The notes under the pieces were generated by a model that was given only the letters and a program-made list of their open reading frames with translations, searched no databases and was not told the DNA's origin. This document shows positions 8,004 through 17,500 of a stretch of 64,000 bases of DNA, piece after piece. A program made the position numbers and the translations under genes. Origin of the DNA: Flavobacterium fluviatile (GTDB taxonomy: Bacteria; Bacteroidota; Bacteroidia; Flavobacteriales; Flavobacteriaceae); NCBI RefSeq assembly GCF_010645065.1, contig NZ_JAADZW010000001.1:832866-896865 (forward strand), in the 5' to 3' direction. Each line of letters starts with the position of its first letter. Positions within the stretch are counted from its first letter, which is position 1.

Positions 8004-9584
8004 ATGGATTCAGATAATACATTAAAAAACTCCAGTATAACTTCAGGTGAAAATGTTTCATTCTGGATTGATTCTGCGCCTATCATTTCCGGGGATTTGC
8101 CAACTCAGGATATTCATACTGAAGTACTTATTATTGGAGGCGGAATTGCCGGGCTGACCACAGCTTATAAATTGCTCAAAGCAGGAAAAAAAGTAGTAAT
8201 TGTTGAAGACGGGTTTATTGGCAGCGGCGAAACGGGGCGTACAACAGCGCATTTGACCAGTGCCTTAGACGATCGTTATTATTTTCTTGAAAACACTTTT
8301 GGAGAAGCAGCAGTAAAATTAGCCGCCGAAAGTCATGCCGCTGCCATAGATGAAATCGAAAAAATTGTTGCCGATTTAAATATAGATTGTTCTTTTAAAA
8401 GAGTGAATGGTTATTTGTTCCTTCATCCAACTGATAAAGAAGAAAACTTAGAGAAAGAATTTGAGGCGACTCAAAAGGCTGGATTGAAAACTGCTTTATT
8501 AAAAGGAATTCCTGCATTAGCAAATTGTGAAGATCAGTCTTGCGTAGCTTTTAGCAATCAGGCACAGTTTCATGTATTGCATTATTTGAAAGGCCTTGCT
8601 GAAGCTGTTATTTCGCTTGGCGGAATTATTTACACCGAAGCTCATGCCGAAGATATTAATAAGAAGGGGGCAAAAGTAAATGGTTTTACTTTTTCTGCAG
8701 ATCATATCGTTGTGGCCACAAACACTCCTATTAATGATATTGTGACTATGCATACGAAGCAGCATGCTTACAGAACGTATGTAATTGCAGGTAAAATTCC
8801 GAAAGGAGCCCTTCCCTATTCTCTTTGGTGGGACACAGGCGATCAGGAATCAAAATGGGTATCTCAGCCTTATCACTATGTGCGTCTGGAAAGTTTTGAC
8901 GAACAATACGATTTGCTGATATCGGGAGGAGAAGACCATAAAACGGGTCAGGCAGATGAGGAAGACATTTCTGAATCAGCCCGATATGACAGACTCGAAG
9001 CATGGACCAGAAATTACTTCCCGATGTTAGGCGATGATCTCACTTACAGATGGTCAGGTCAGGTAATGGAACCTGTCGATTCTTTAGGCTTTATGGGAAA
9101 AAATCCCGGAGACGAAAATATTTATATCATTACCGGTGATTCCGGAAATGGTATGACACACACTACAATTGGTGCTATGATTATTTGCGACAGTATTATG
9201 GGCATTAAAAACAAGTGGGAAGATCTGTATAATCCTTCAAGAATTACTTTAAAAGCGACAGGTGATTTTATAAAAGAAGCTGGCAATATGGCTTCACAAT
9301 ACCTGGACTGGATAAGCGGATCCGATATACAAAACACTGCAGATTTACCTGCCGGGCAAGGCGCTATACTTTCTTCAGCATTAAAGAAAATTGCAGTGTA
9401 TCGTGATTATGACAATACCTTAAAAGCCTTTTCCGCAGTTTGTCCGCATTTAGGCTGTATTGTACAATGGAATAATGATGAGAAATCTTTTGACTGCCCT
9501 TGTCACGGTTCGCGATTTGACTCAGAAGGAACAGTAATTAATGGTCCGGCACAATCAGATTTGTCTAAAATTCATATTAAATAA
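8004..9584 (+). CDS. FAD-dependent oxidoreductase with C-terminal Rieske domain
   Basis: A 526-residue fusion. The N-terminal part is a DAO-type flavoprotein: the FAD-binding GGGIAGLTTAY motif is near residue 43, followed by GETGRTTAHLT. The last 110 residues form a Rieske [2Fe-2S] domain with the ligand pairs CPHLGC and CPCHGS. Electrons would pass between flavin and cluster; the substrate is not evident. No signal peptide or membrane segment is seen, so it is cytoplasmic. This architecture is often near KatE and YciE in stress islands, as here. Confidence 0.88.
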   Translation: MDSDNTLKNSSITSGENVSFWIDSAPIISGDLPTQDIHTEVLIIGGGIAGLTTAYKLLKAGKKVVIVEDGFIGSGETGRTTAHLTSALDDRYYFLENTFGEAAVKLAAESHAAAIDEIEKIVADLNIDCSFKRVNGYLFLHPTDKEENLEKEFEATQKAGLKTALLKGIPALANCEDQSCVAFSNQAQFHVLHYLKGLAEAVISLGGIIYTEAHAEDINKKGAKVNGFTFSADHIVVATNTPINDIVTMHTKQHAYRTYVIAGKIPKGALPYSLWWDTGDQESKWVSQPYHYVRLESFDEQYDLLISGGEDHKTGQADEEDISESARYDRLEAWTRNYFPMLGDDLTYRWSGQVMEPVDSLGFMGKNPGDENIYIITGDSGNGMTHTTIGAMIICDSIMGIKNKWEDLYNPSRITLKATGDFIKEAGNMASQYLDWISGSDIQNTADLPAGQGAILSSALKKIAVYRDYDNTLKAFSAVCPHLGCIVQWNNDEKSFDCPCHGSRFDSEGTVINGPAQSDLSKIHIK

Positions 9585-9589
9585 AAAAC

Positions 9590-9774
9590 ATGAAAGCTAT
9601 TATAGTTTTGGTTATCTTAAAAATAAAATGACGCTCTAATACTAAATGCTGACTGAACTTCCTGGGGGACTATCTTGCTAAGAAAACAAAAACGCAACTC
9701 CTGAATATTACAATCGAAATTATGTGAAGGATGCCGAAGCTATATCAGATTCTTTGAAAAAAGCAGCTAAGTAA
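9590..9774 (+). pseudogene. Degenerate small lipoprotein gene
   Basis: An ATG at 9590 begins MKAIIVLVILKIK and stops. A lipobox-like LSC is followed directly by a stop, then a clean tail NATPEYYNRNYVKDAEAI...KKAAK ends at TAA 9772-9774 in a different frame from the start. Together they look like a small lipoprotein with a broken signal sequence. The remaining gap to 9962 holds a promoter and a GTAGAAATTATGTA motif (minus strand, 9781-9794). Confidence 0.3.
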
Positions 9775-9870
9775 ATTAAATACATAATTTCTACCTGCTT
9801 TTACTTTTTAAACATGTGAATTATACAACACTTATTATTTTATTTGTAAGAAATAATTGCTGCTTCATTT

Positions 9871-9878
9871 TATTTTTG
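9871..9878 (+). promoter_or_regulatory. -7 promoter element of the cytidylyltransferase operon
   Basis: TATTTTTG fits TAnnTTTG, with TTTG at 9843-9846 24 bases upstream. The leader would be about 80 bases. Confidence 0.45.
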
Positions 9879-9962
9879 TAGCAACTGAATTTTTAATACT
9901 ATCTACCGAAATTCTTTATAAACCGAATCACAATTATTAATAACAAGTAAAAAACAGGTAAG

Positions 9963-10403
9963 ATGAAATTAACCAAAACAGTAACCGGAATTACATTTAG
10001 TGCATTTGATTTATTACATGCAGGCCATGTTAGAATGCTTGAAGAAGCAAAACAGCACTGCGATTATTTAATTGTAGGATTACAAACAGACCCAACAATA
10101 GACAGACCCGAGAAAAACAAACCGACCCAATCTGTTGTTGAGCGATATATTCAGCTAAAGGGCTGCAAATTTGTTGACGAAATTATTCCTTACGCAACAG
10201 AACAAGATCTTCAGGACATACTTCAGGCTTTGCCAATCGATGTTCGTATTTTAGGAGATGAATATAAAGACAAGAACTTTACAGGTCGTGAATATTGTGA
10301 AAAAATGGAGATCAGACTTGTTTTCAATAAACGCAATCACCGTTTTTCAAGCAGCGGGCTCAGAAGAGAAGTATATGAATGTGAATCTCTAAAATTAGTG
10401 TGA
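9963..10403 (+). CDS. Adenylyl/cytidylyltransferase family protein
   Basis: A 146-residue nucleotidyltransferase of the glycerol-3-phosphate cytidylyltransferase type. The HxGH motif is at residues 19-22 (LLHAGHVRMLEEA), LIVGLQTD follows, and the C-terminal nucleotide loop appears as FSSSGLRRE in place of the usual ISSTxxR. It would activate a phosphorylated alcohol or sugar with CTP. The substrate is unknown. Its stop overlaps the start region of the SET-domain gene, so the two are translationally coupled. Confidence 0.82.
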   Translation: MKLTKTVTGITFSAFDLLHAGHVRMLEEAKQHCDYLIVGLQTDPTIDRPEKNKPTQSVVERYIQLKGCKFVDEIIPYATEQDLQDILQALPIDVRILGDEYKDKNFTGREYCEKMEIRLVFNKRNHRFSSSGLRREVYECESLKLV

Positions 10404-10405
10404 TT

Positions 10406-11014
10406 ATGATACATCCTGACACAGAGATACGATTTATAAGCCCAGAAAAAGGATACGGTGTTGTAGCTACAAAATTAATTCCGAGAGGCACGATCACATG
10501 GGTTCAGGACGATCTGGATCAGATATTTTCGCGGGATCAGGTAACGAAGCTTAATCCTTTTATAAAAAAGTATCTTGAAACCTATTCTTTTACGAATAAA
10601 CACGGCGACATGGTACTTTGCTGGGATAATGGAAAATTTGTAAACCATAGTTTTAAACCGAGCTGCTTTAGTACACCGTATGATTTTGAAATAGCTATCA
10701 GGGATATTTATCCCGGAGAAGAATTAACGGATGATTACGGATATCTGAATGTAGAAAAACCTTTTTATGTTATTGATGAGGGCACTGAACGAAAAACAGT
10801 ATATCCGGATGATATTTTAAATTTTCATGAAGAATGGGATAACTTAATCAAAGAAAATGCTCCAAAAGTTTTAGAAACTATACAGCCTCTTATTGAGTTG
10901 ATTCCGGCAAAAACGTGGAATGAATTTATACATGCAGTGCATAATCCAAGCCAAATGAAATCTATACTTGAGTGCCATTATCAGCACGGGATTCACGTAA
11001 AAAATGCTTCCTAA
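10406..11014 (+). CDS. SET domain-containing protein
   Basis: A 202-residue protein with the SET methyltransferase core. After an N-terminal KGYGVVATKLIPRGT segment come FVNHSFKPSC (the NHS motif that forms the pseudoknot and binds S-adenosylmethionine) and GEELTDDYGYL (GEELTxxY, catalytic tyrosine). A 90-residue helical C-terminal extension follows. Bacterial SET proteins methylate lysines of unknown targets. I chose ATG 10406; a GTG at 10400 overlaps the preceding stop and would add two residues. The tight link with the cytidylyltransferase is unusual. Confidence 0.82.
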   Translation: MIHPDTEIRFISPEKGYGVVATKLIPRGTITWVQDDLDQIFSRDQVTKLNPFIKKYLETYSFTNKHGDMVLCWDNGKFVNHSFKPSCFSTPYDFEIAIRDIYPGEELTDDYGYLNVEKPFYVIDEGTERKTVYPDDILNFHEEWDNLIKENAPKVLETIQPLIELIPAKTWNEFIHAVHNPSQMKSILECHYQHGIHVKNAS

Positions 11015-11058
11015 CCTAACGAAAATTAAGATAATTTTTTAGAACCAAAATTTATAAT

Positions 11059-11541
11059 ATGCCATCAGACATTGTTATAAAATGCAGTAAGGCTATAGCA
11101 TCAAAAGGCTGGAATATTGCTTTTGCAGAAAGTGCTACTGCAGGCAGAATGAGTTCAGAATTTGCGATGACCCCACATTCGGGAGAAATTTTGCGGGGCG
11201 GCCTTGTTTGCTACGACGTATTTATTAAAGAACAAATATTAAATGTCCCACATGCAGTCATTGAAAAATTTACTCCTGAATCAGCAGAAGTAACACAGGC
11301 ACTGGCTCAGCAGGCATCGAAAGTATTTAATTCAAAAATAACAGTTGCTATAACAGGATTAACAAGTCCGGGTGGAAGTGAAACAGAAGAAAAGCCTGTA
11401 GGCACAATTTTCTTTTATATTATAACCCCCTCTGAAAAAATAAATCATCGGGAAGTTTTTGAGGGCAATCCGGAAGAAATTGTATTAAAAGCAATTGATA
11501 AGACTGCAAAACTTATTATTGACAGCATCTCCAGAATTTAA
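11059..11541 (+). CDS. CinA C-terminal domain protein, nicotinamide-nucleotide amidase type
   Basis: A 160-residue stand-alone CinA_C domain. AFAESATAGRMSSEFA near residue 17 is the catalytic-serine motif, followed by VCYDVFIKEQILNV, the ALAQQASKVF helix, and AITGLTSPGG with KPVGTIFF. The family (PncC) hydrolyses NMN to nicotinate mononucleotide in pyridine-nucleotide recycling. It lies 44 bases after the SET gene and is closed by a strong terminator, so it is probably the last gene of a three-gene operon. Confidence 0.85.
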   Translation: MPSDIVIKCSKAIASKGWNIAFAESATAGRMSSEFAMTPHSGEILRGGLVCYDVFIKEQILNVPHAVIEKFTPESAEVTQALAQQASKVFNSKITVAITGLTSPGGSETEEKPVGTIFFYIITPSEKINHREVFEGNPEEIVLKAIDKTAKLIIDSISRI

Positions 11542-11553
11542 AAAAGAAATAAA

Positions 11554-11594
11554 AAAAGCTGCAATCTCTATCCTGACAATTGCAGCTTTTGTAA
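11554..11594 (+). terminator. Rho-independent terminator
   Basis: A 12-bp inverted repeat (AAAAGCTGCAAT with ATTGCAGCTTTT) around a 13-base loop follows the CinA-type gene. Confidence 0.85.
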
Positions 11595-11767
11595 TAAAAT
11601 TTAAGAACCACCTCCCGGCTTATTTCTAAAGTTTCAGCTTATAGCTGCATTTTATTTTATTCCCATATTGTAAAAAAGGACGCATTTTATATCCTAAGAA
11701 TTCGTGAATATAAAAGTATCTCTTAAGGAAGCTTTGAAATTAAGTTCAGGGTATAAAACTGTACTAT

Positions 11768-12169
11768 ATGGATAAAGAAAATAAAAAAATGATTAATGAA
11801 CACTTGTCAAATGAGAGAACTTTTTTGTCATGGATTCGTACGGGTATCGGAATCATGGTATTTGGCTTCGTGATTGTGAAATTTTCATTATTTGTAAATC
11901 AATTACCAGCTTCTTTTTTTAAGGACTCAACGATTCCAAAAAACGGATTTACAATATTTCTTGGAATTGCTTTAGTCTTTACAGGTGCTATTACCATTTT
12001 ATTATCGTACTGGAAATACAAACAAATGCATAAACTACTTCAAAAAGGTGAATATTTATATTCTACAATGTTATTGACCATACTGACAGTTGTTATCTTT
12101 TTTATGAGCATCATTATAATTGCTTATTTGATCATGGCTGCGTATCCACTCACTTTTCCAATCGACTAA
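11768..12169 (+). CDS. DUF202 membrane protein (YidH type)
   Basis: A 133-residue inner-membrane protein. The family signature NERTFLSWIRTGIG is at residues 15-28, merging into membrane helix 1, with helix 2 at about 58-80 (GFTIFLGIALVFTGAITILL) and helix 3 at about 99-123. The function of the family is unknown. It is read from its own promoter region and lies between the CinA-type gene and an acidic protein in the stress island. Confidence 0.85.
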   Translation: MDKENKKMINEHLSNERTFLSWIRTGIGIMVFGFVIVKFSLFVNQLPASFFKDSTIPKNGFTIFLGIALVFTGAITILLSYWKYKQMHKLLQKGEYLYSTMLLTILTVVIFFMSIIIIAYLIMAAYPLTFPID

Positions 12170-12275
12170 AAATAGCAATATGCTGTAAATTATGTAATTA
12201 GACCACTATGATATGTAATTTTTTGATCTGTCGTAAGTGTAATTTAGCACTAAATAACCTCAAAATTTAGTTATT

Positions 12276-12653
12276 ATGAACTCAGATAAAAGAGAAAATT
12301 ACGATCATGGCGACCGGTATTTTCAAGACAACTCAGAATACAAGGATGAGAATTTAGTATCTAATGTATTAGATAATTCCATTACGAACGATGACGAAAA
12401 AATTTTTAGTCAGCAAGATCCTGATGAAGATTACAGAGATCCTGACGACATAGATCCAGATGATTTGGAAGATGAAAATTTTACAGATGCTGACGAACTG
12501 GAAGAAGAGCAAGACTTGTTTGAAGACAACGACAAAACAGACGACTTACATGAAAAAGATATCGAAACTAATTTAGATGATGAAGATGATGAAGATGATG
12601 AAGATGATATTGTAAAACATAAAAGGAATTTATATCGCGACAGAGATCTTTAA
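12276..12653 (+). CDS. Highly acidic disordered protein, paralogue 1
   Basis: A 125-residue protein in which 53 residues (42 percent) are Asp or Glu. It has no hydrophobic core and ends with a short basic tail (KHKRNLYRDRDL). The N-terminus, KRENYDHGDRYF, matches NKENYGRDVRSF of the second acidic protein at 18583, so the two are probably paralogues. Such proteins may protect or buffer others, bind cations, or bind basic partners under osmotic or drying stress; none of this is shown here. A terminator follows. Confidence 0.7.
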   Translation: MNSDKRENYDHGDRYFQDNSEYKDENLVSNVLDNSITNDDEKIFSQQDPDEDYRDPDDIDPDDLEDENFTDADELEEEQDLFEDNDKTDDLHEKDIETNLDDEDDEDDEDDIVKHKRNLYRDRDL

Positions 12654-12666
12654 GAATTAATTAACT

Positions 12667-12692
12667 AAACCGTTCTCACCAGAGCGGTTTTA
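12667..12692 (+). terminator. Rho-independent terminator
   Basis: A 10-bp stem (AAACCGTTCT with AGAGCGGTTT, one G-U) and a T-rich tail follow the acidic gene. Confidence 0.8.
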
Positions 12693-12843
12693 TTATTTGT
12701 AGATCAATGATTTTATATCTAATAACATGGTAATTTTTGTAATTTATCAGTTAAATAGTATAAAACGAAATTCCATAAACTTCTTACTTTTAAACTCCTA
12801 ACATTAAGTCATACAAATAATTAAAAACAAAAAGATAAAAATT

Positions 12844-13518
12844 ATGGAAACCAACACATTTGCACCGACACAAGTACAAAAAAAATCAAAACTCAAAACC
12901 AATGTATCAGCACTTGAAAGAATTGCGATGATCACCAGCGGAACTTACTTACTGTACAAAGGCTTATCTCAGGAAAAGAAAAGCGCTGTTCAAATTGGCA
13001 CAGGGGGCACCATGCTGCTAAGGGGACTATCTGGCTATTGTCCAGTATATGATGCTGTTGAACATTTAAAAAAAGATAAAGCTTCTAATGTAAATATCAG
13101 GATTAACAGCACAATTAATAAACCAATAAGCGAAGTTTATGCTTTTTGGAGGGATTTTGAAAACCTGCCTAAGTTTATGACTCATCTTGATTCGGTTAAA
13201 CCTTTAAGCTATACCACTTCTAAATGGACAGCAAAAGGTCCAGGAGGAATAGGTAAATTAACCTGGATAGCTGAAATTGTAAAAGATGAAAAAGACAGGC
13301 TCATCAGCTGGAATTCTTTACCGGATTCTTCAGTTAAAAATGCCGGAAAAATTGTTTTCAGACCAAGTGAAGAGGGGACAGAAATAATTGTCACTATTTC
13401 TTATCATGCTCCGTTAGGAATTGCCGGCGAGGGAGCAGCAAAACTTCTAAACCCCTATTTTGAAAAAATCGTAAAAGATGACCTTACAAATTTTAAAACT
13501 TATTTAGAATCTAATTAA
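12844..13518 (+). CDS. DUF2892 membrane anchor fused to SRPBCC lipid-binding domain
   Basis: A 224-residue fusion. Residues about 22-68 (LERIAMITSGTYLLYKGL and a glycine-rich second hydrophobic stretch) match the DUF2892 membrane module. Residues about 78-220 form an SRPBCC (polyketide cyclase/START-like) domain with INKPISEVYAFWRDFENLPKF and WNSLPDS. The pairing suggests a membrane-tethered binder of a hydrophobic ligand. It recurs in stress islands beside YciE-type proteins, but the ligand is unknown. Confidence 0.85.
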   Translation: METNTFAPTQVQKKSKLKTNVSALERIAMITSGTYLLYKGLSQEKKSAVQIGTGGTMLLRGLSGYCPVYDAVEHLKKDKASNVNIRINSTINKPISEVYAFWRDFENLPKFMTHLDSVKPLSYTTSKWTAKGPGGIGKLTWIAEIVKDEKDRLISWNSLPDSSVKNAGKIVFRPSEEGTEIIVTISYHAPLGIAGEGAAKLLNPYFEKIVKDDLTNFKTYLESN

Positions 13519-13543
13519 TAAAAAATAAAGTTTGTTAAAAATG

Positions 13544-13575
13544 AGCCTGTGAGATTCGAACTTACAGGCTTTAAT
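13544..13575 (+). terminator. Probable terminator of the DUF2892-SRPBCC gene
   Basis: A 10-bp stem with one G-U pair and a seven-base loop (AGCCTGTGAG ... CTTACAGGCT). The downstream T tract is interrupted, so it may be weak. Confidence 0.55.
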
Positions 13576-13708
13576 ATTTATACTAGCGACAATATAAAAT
13601 TTATTAAAAGTGGGTATTATGTAATATTGGAGCGAAATTATGTAAATTAAAGATTTTATTACAAGATATTTTTATAAGAATTAATTTACCTGCTAAATTT
13701 ATGTTCGT

Positions 13709-13852
13709 ATGAAAAAGTCGTATTTAACAATTATTTTACTCGCTATTTTTGTTGCTTTTGTAAACACTAATTGTTCTGCTCATTGTGATGACGAAGATTA
13801 TACACGAGATCAGAAGGAAGCCGTTTTACATCAGAAAATTCATATAGATTAA
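13709..13852 (+). CDS. Small secreted peptide of unknown function (47 aa)
   Basis: ATG at 13709 opens a 47-codon frame: a lysine-started hydrophobic signal (KKSYLTIILLAIFVAFVNTN) then a short mature part beginning CSAHCDDEDYTRD. It looks exported. Whether Cys21 is a lipoprotein site is doubtful because the preceding residues are not a good lipobox. Two copies of a WTTATGTAA motif at about 13607-13645 precede it. I do not recognise a family. Confidence 0.5.
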   Translation: MKKSYLTIILLAIFVAFVNTNCSAHCDDEDYTRDQKEAVLHQKIHID

Positions 13853-14013
13853 TCTTGATTCAATTAAAAATTCACTAACAGTTTAAACAATAAAATTTAT
13901 AAATATGATAAAAATTTACCTTGCTGTACATCTATAGTTGCTGATGTTTATATAATCTTAAATTGTATAATATCATTATTGAAATTATTTAAAAACATAA
14001 TTTTTAACAAATT

Positions 14014-14046
14014 ATGAAAACAACTTTCAATCAAACCCAACTATGA
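14014..14046 (+). CDS. Possible 10-residue upstream ORF of the receiver gene
   Basis: ATG at 14014 encodes MKTTFNQTQL and its TGA overlaps the ATG of the receiver gene at 14043 (ATGA). This arrangement could couple translation. It may also be chance. Confidence 0.25.
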   Translation: MKTTFNQTQL

Positions 14047-14420
14047 GATATAAAAACATTTTACAGATTGATGACGATTATGATGACTGTGATTTCTTTC
14101 TGGAGGCTCTTGAACAAGTATCAGCTGCCGCCTCTTACACAGCAATTCACAATCCTGTCCAGGCGTTACAGAAACTTCTATCTAATGAAATACATCCTGA
14201 TGTAATTTTTCTTGATATTAATATGCCGGTAATGAATGGTATGGAATTACTAGTGGAAATGAATAAAAAAGAGTTGGTTAAAAATATTCCTGTAATAATA
14301 TTATCTACCTCAATACCCTGCGACTTTGAAAACAAATTCCAGCATTTGGGCGCATCCGGTTATTATATCAAACCAAATGATTTCGGCACTATGAAAACAA
14401 TATTACAAAATATTGTATAG
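14043..14420 (+). CDS. Single-domain response regulator
   Basis: A 125-residue stand-alone receiver. The acidic pocket is Asp10-Asp12, the phospho-acceptor is Asp58 in VIFLDINMP, the switch residues are Ser88/Thr89 and the conserved lysine is Lys110 (YYIKPND). There is no output domain, so it acts by protein contact or as a phosphate shuttle, probably for the CheB-CheR kinase gene 118 bases downstream. This short type (Rcp1-like) is common beside bacteriophytochrome-like and PAS kinases. Confidence 0.88.
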   Translation: MRYKNILQIDDDYDDCDFFLEALEQVSAAASYTAIHNPVQALQKLLSNEIHPDVIFLDINMPVMNGMELLVEMNKKELVKNIPVIILSTSIPCDFENKFQHLGASGYYIKPNDFGTMKTILQNIV

Positions 14421-14533
14421 GTACTTTAAAATCCATATCAAAATTAACACGCCTAAATTATATTTTTTTAACGCAAATCTTACATAATTCCCACTTGATA
14501 GTAAAAGCTGTAGTTTTATAGTACAACACTGGT

Positions 14534-14541
14534 TATCTTTG
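14534..14541 (+). promoter_or_regulatory. -7 promoter element of the CheB-CheR kinase gene
   Basis: TATCTTTG fits TAnnTTTG exactly. It overlaps the in-frame TTG at 14539, which therefore cannot be the translation start. Confidence 0.55.
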
Positions 14542-14556
14542 TTTGAAAATCTTCTT

Positions 14557-17500
14557 ATGAAAGTAACCGAAACTTATGAAATGGGATATAGAGTAAATAA
14601 ATTTCCAATTGTGGGTATTGGTGCTTCTGCCGGAGGATTAGATGCCTTTACAAAAGTAGTTTCAGCAATAGCGCCAGATTCAGGAATGGCTTATATCATT
14701 GTACAGCAGCTATCAGCTGATTATCCCGGCAGTCTTACGGAAATACTTTCACAATATTCCAATATACCTGTACACGAAATCATTAGCGACATACATCTTT
14801 TACCCAATAACATCTATGTTATTCCGGAGAACAATTTTCTTATTGCAGAAGAAGGTTCTTTAAAACTTAAGCAAAAAACCCGAAGTGATAGACGAAACAA
14901 TACTGTTGACATCTTTTTTGAATCACTTGCAGACGTTCACAGAACCTTTGCTATTGGAATAATTCTTTCAGGTACTGGTTTTGACGGTACAGCAGGATTC
15001 AAAAAAATTAAGGAATTAGGAGGCGCTACAATAGTTCAGGATCCCGATACTGCAGCTTATAAAGGAATGCCACAGAGTGCTATCGATACAAATATAGCCG
15101 ATTATATTCTGGCTCCGGAAAAAATTCCGTCGCAGTTGATTGAAATACGTAACAGTTATATTTCAAATTATGGTTACACAGAAGAAGAACATATTCCGGG
15201 CAACGATGAGGAAATCATCTTACAAATCATTAACCTAATTTTTTCAAGAACTGGTAATGATTTTAGTCATTATAAACACCCTACGATAAGACGCCGCATT
15301 GCCCGAAGAATGGTTGTAGCAGAGAAAAATACCATAGAAGATTATTATAATTTTTTAAGAAACAGCAACAACGAACAGGATCTCTTATTTGCCGATTTCT
15401 TAATTCATGTAACCTATTTTTTCAGGGATCCGGAAGCATTTGAAAATCTGTCTAAAACTGTGTTTCCATCATTGATTAAAAATATTACAAATAACAACCT
15501 GCGAATCTGGGTAGCTGGATGTTCCACAGGAGAGGAAGCGTACTCATTGGCAATTTGTCTTCATGAATATTTTTTAAAAACTAACAATAAAGATATTAAG
15601 GTGCAGATTTTTGCATCTGACATATCAGAGAAGTGCATTACAAAAGCCAGATCCGGCATTTATTCCTATCAGGATGTTCAGATGGTGTCAGAAGAAAGGC
15701 TGGGCAATTATTTTACTAAAAGTGAAGGCAGTTACCATATCAACAAAGTCATTCGTGATATGTGCATTTTTGCTGTACATAATTTTGTAAAAGATCCTGC
15801 ATTTGCACGAATCGATTTAATTACCTGCCGCAATACGCTCATCTATTTTGATCCTTACCTGCAAAATAAAGTTTTAGGTACTTTTCATTATTCATTAAAA
15901 GAAAAAGGAATGCTGTTTCTTGGAAAATCAGAATCAGTAACCTATTCTCAGGATTTATTTGAAAGTGTTAAAAAACATGCAAAAATTTATATACGCAAAT
16001 TTGTCCCGGGACGATATACAACTCAGTCATTTAAGGCTGTACCAGACAATTTGCAGGTAAAATTGCATACTTCTGAAATAAAACCTTCGCCTGAAGATGA
16101 TTTTAGAAAAATTACTTCAGAAATTTTACTAACGAAATATACGCCTGCAAGTGTTATTATTAATAAAAACCTTGACATTGTGCATTTTCATGGTGATATC
16201 AGTCCATTTTTAGCACCTTCACCTGGAAAGCCAAATTTTAATGTTTTAAAAATGGCACGTGAAGGAATTGGTTTTGAATTACAGAATGCGATTTCAAAAA
16301 TAAAAGAAGACAAGCAAAATATTCGGAAAGACGACATAAAAGTAAAGGCACACTCCTATCAGGTTTCTTTTGAAATATTCCCACTTCCAAATGATGATGA
16401 TCATCTTATGATTCTTTTTTATAAGATGCCACTTCCAGTTACAGACAGAAAGATTCATGAAAATTCAGCGCAAAATCGTATTGACAAACTTGAGAGAGAG
16501 CTCTCACAATTGAGAGAAAACATAAAAAGAGTTACCGAAGAGCAACAAACTGCTTTTGAGGAGTTACAAACAAGTCATGAAGAATTGCTGAGCAGTGAAG
16601 AAGAACTGCAGGCAATGAATGAAGAACTGGAAACCAATACCGAAGAACTTCAGTCTAACAATGAAGAACTGACCTGTCTTAATGACGAACTTGTCGATCG
16701 TCAGATACAGCTTATATCAATGCGTAATTATTCCGAATCAATTGTTAAAACCATTCGTGAGCCATTATTGGTTATCAGTAAGGACTATATCGTTAAAAGT
16801 GCTAATCCGGCATTTTACAAGTACTTTAATACCAGTGAAAATATCACTGAAGGTTACAGTATTTTTGAAATTGGAAATTGTCAGTGGGACATTCCGGAAT
16901 TTAAGCAGCAATTAACTAAAATAGATGGCGATTTTTCGGTAGAAAACTTAAAAATTGATATTGTATGCGCTGATAAAAATAAAAAAACCATTATAGTAAA
17001 TGCCAGCCTCATACTAAATTCAACACCTGAGGGCCTTATTCTTCTTGCACTCGAAGATATTACAGATTTAGTAACCACAAATGAGTTATTGACAAATAAA
17101 AATATTGAATTACAAAAACACAACGAGCAACTTGAGGCTTTTACATCTGCAGCCAGTCATGATCTACAGGAACCACTGCGTAAAATTCATATGTTTTGCA
17201 AAATAATTTTTGAGAATGAAACAGGTCTGAGCGAAACGGGAAAACATAATCTCGAACGGGTGCTGTTCTCAGTCAACAATATGAGTCAGTTGATGAAAGA
17301 TCTTATTAATTATTCGAGAATTACCTTCTTAAAAAAAGAATATAAAGAAACAGATCTAAATATTGTCCTGAAAAAAACCGTTGCAGACATCAAGGATACT
17401 ATTTTAGAAAAAAAAGCTGTACTCACTATTCTGCCGCTTCCTCAATTAAATATTATACCCCATCAGATACAGCAGCTTTTTACAAATCTAATTCTGAACT

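Noticed and set aside
13544..13575. A tRNA T-arm-like hairpin with GTTCGAATC on the minus strand, possibly a tRNA-derived attachment site
   Set aside because: The stem pairs better on the plus strand, no tRNA body is present, and it sits where a terminator is expected; no integrase or duplicate site is near.
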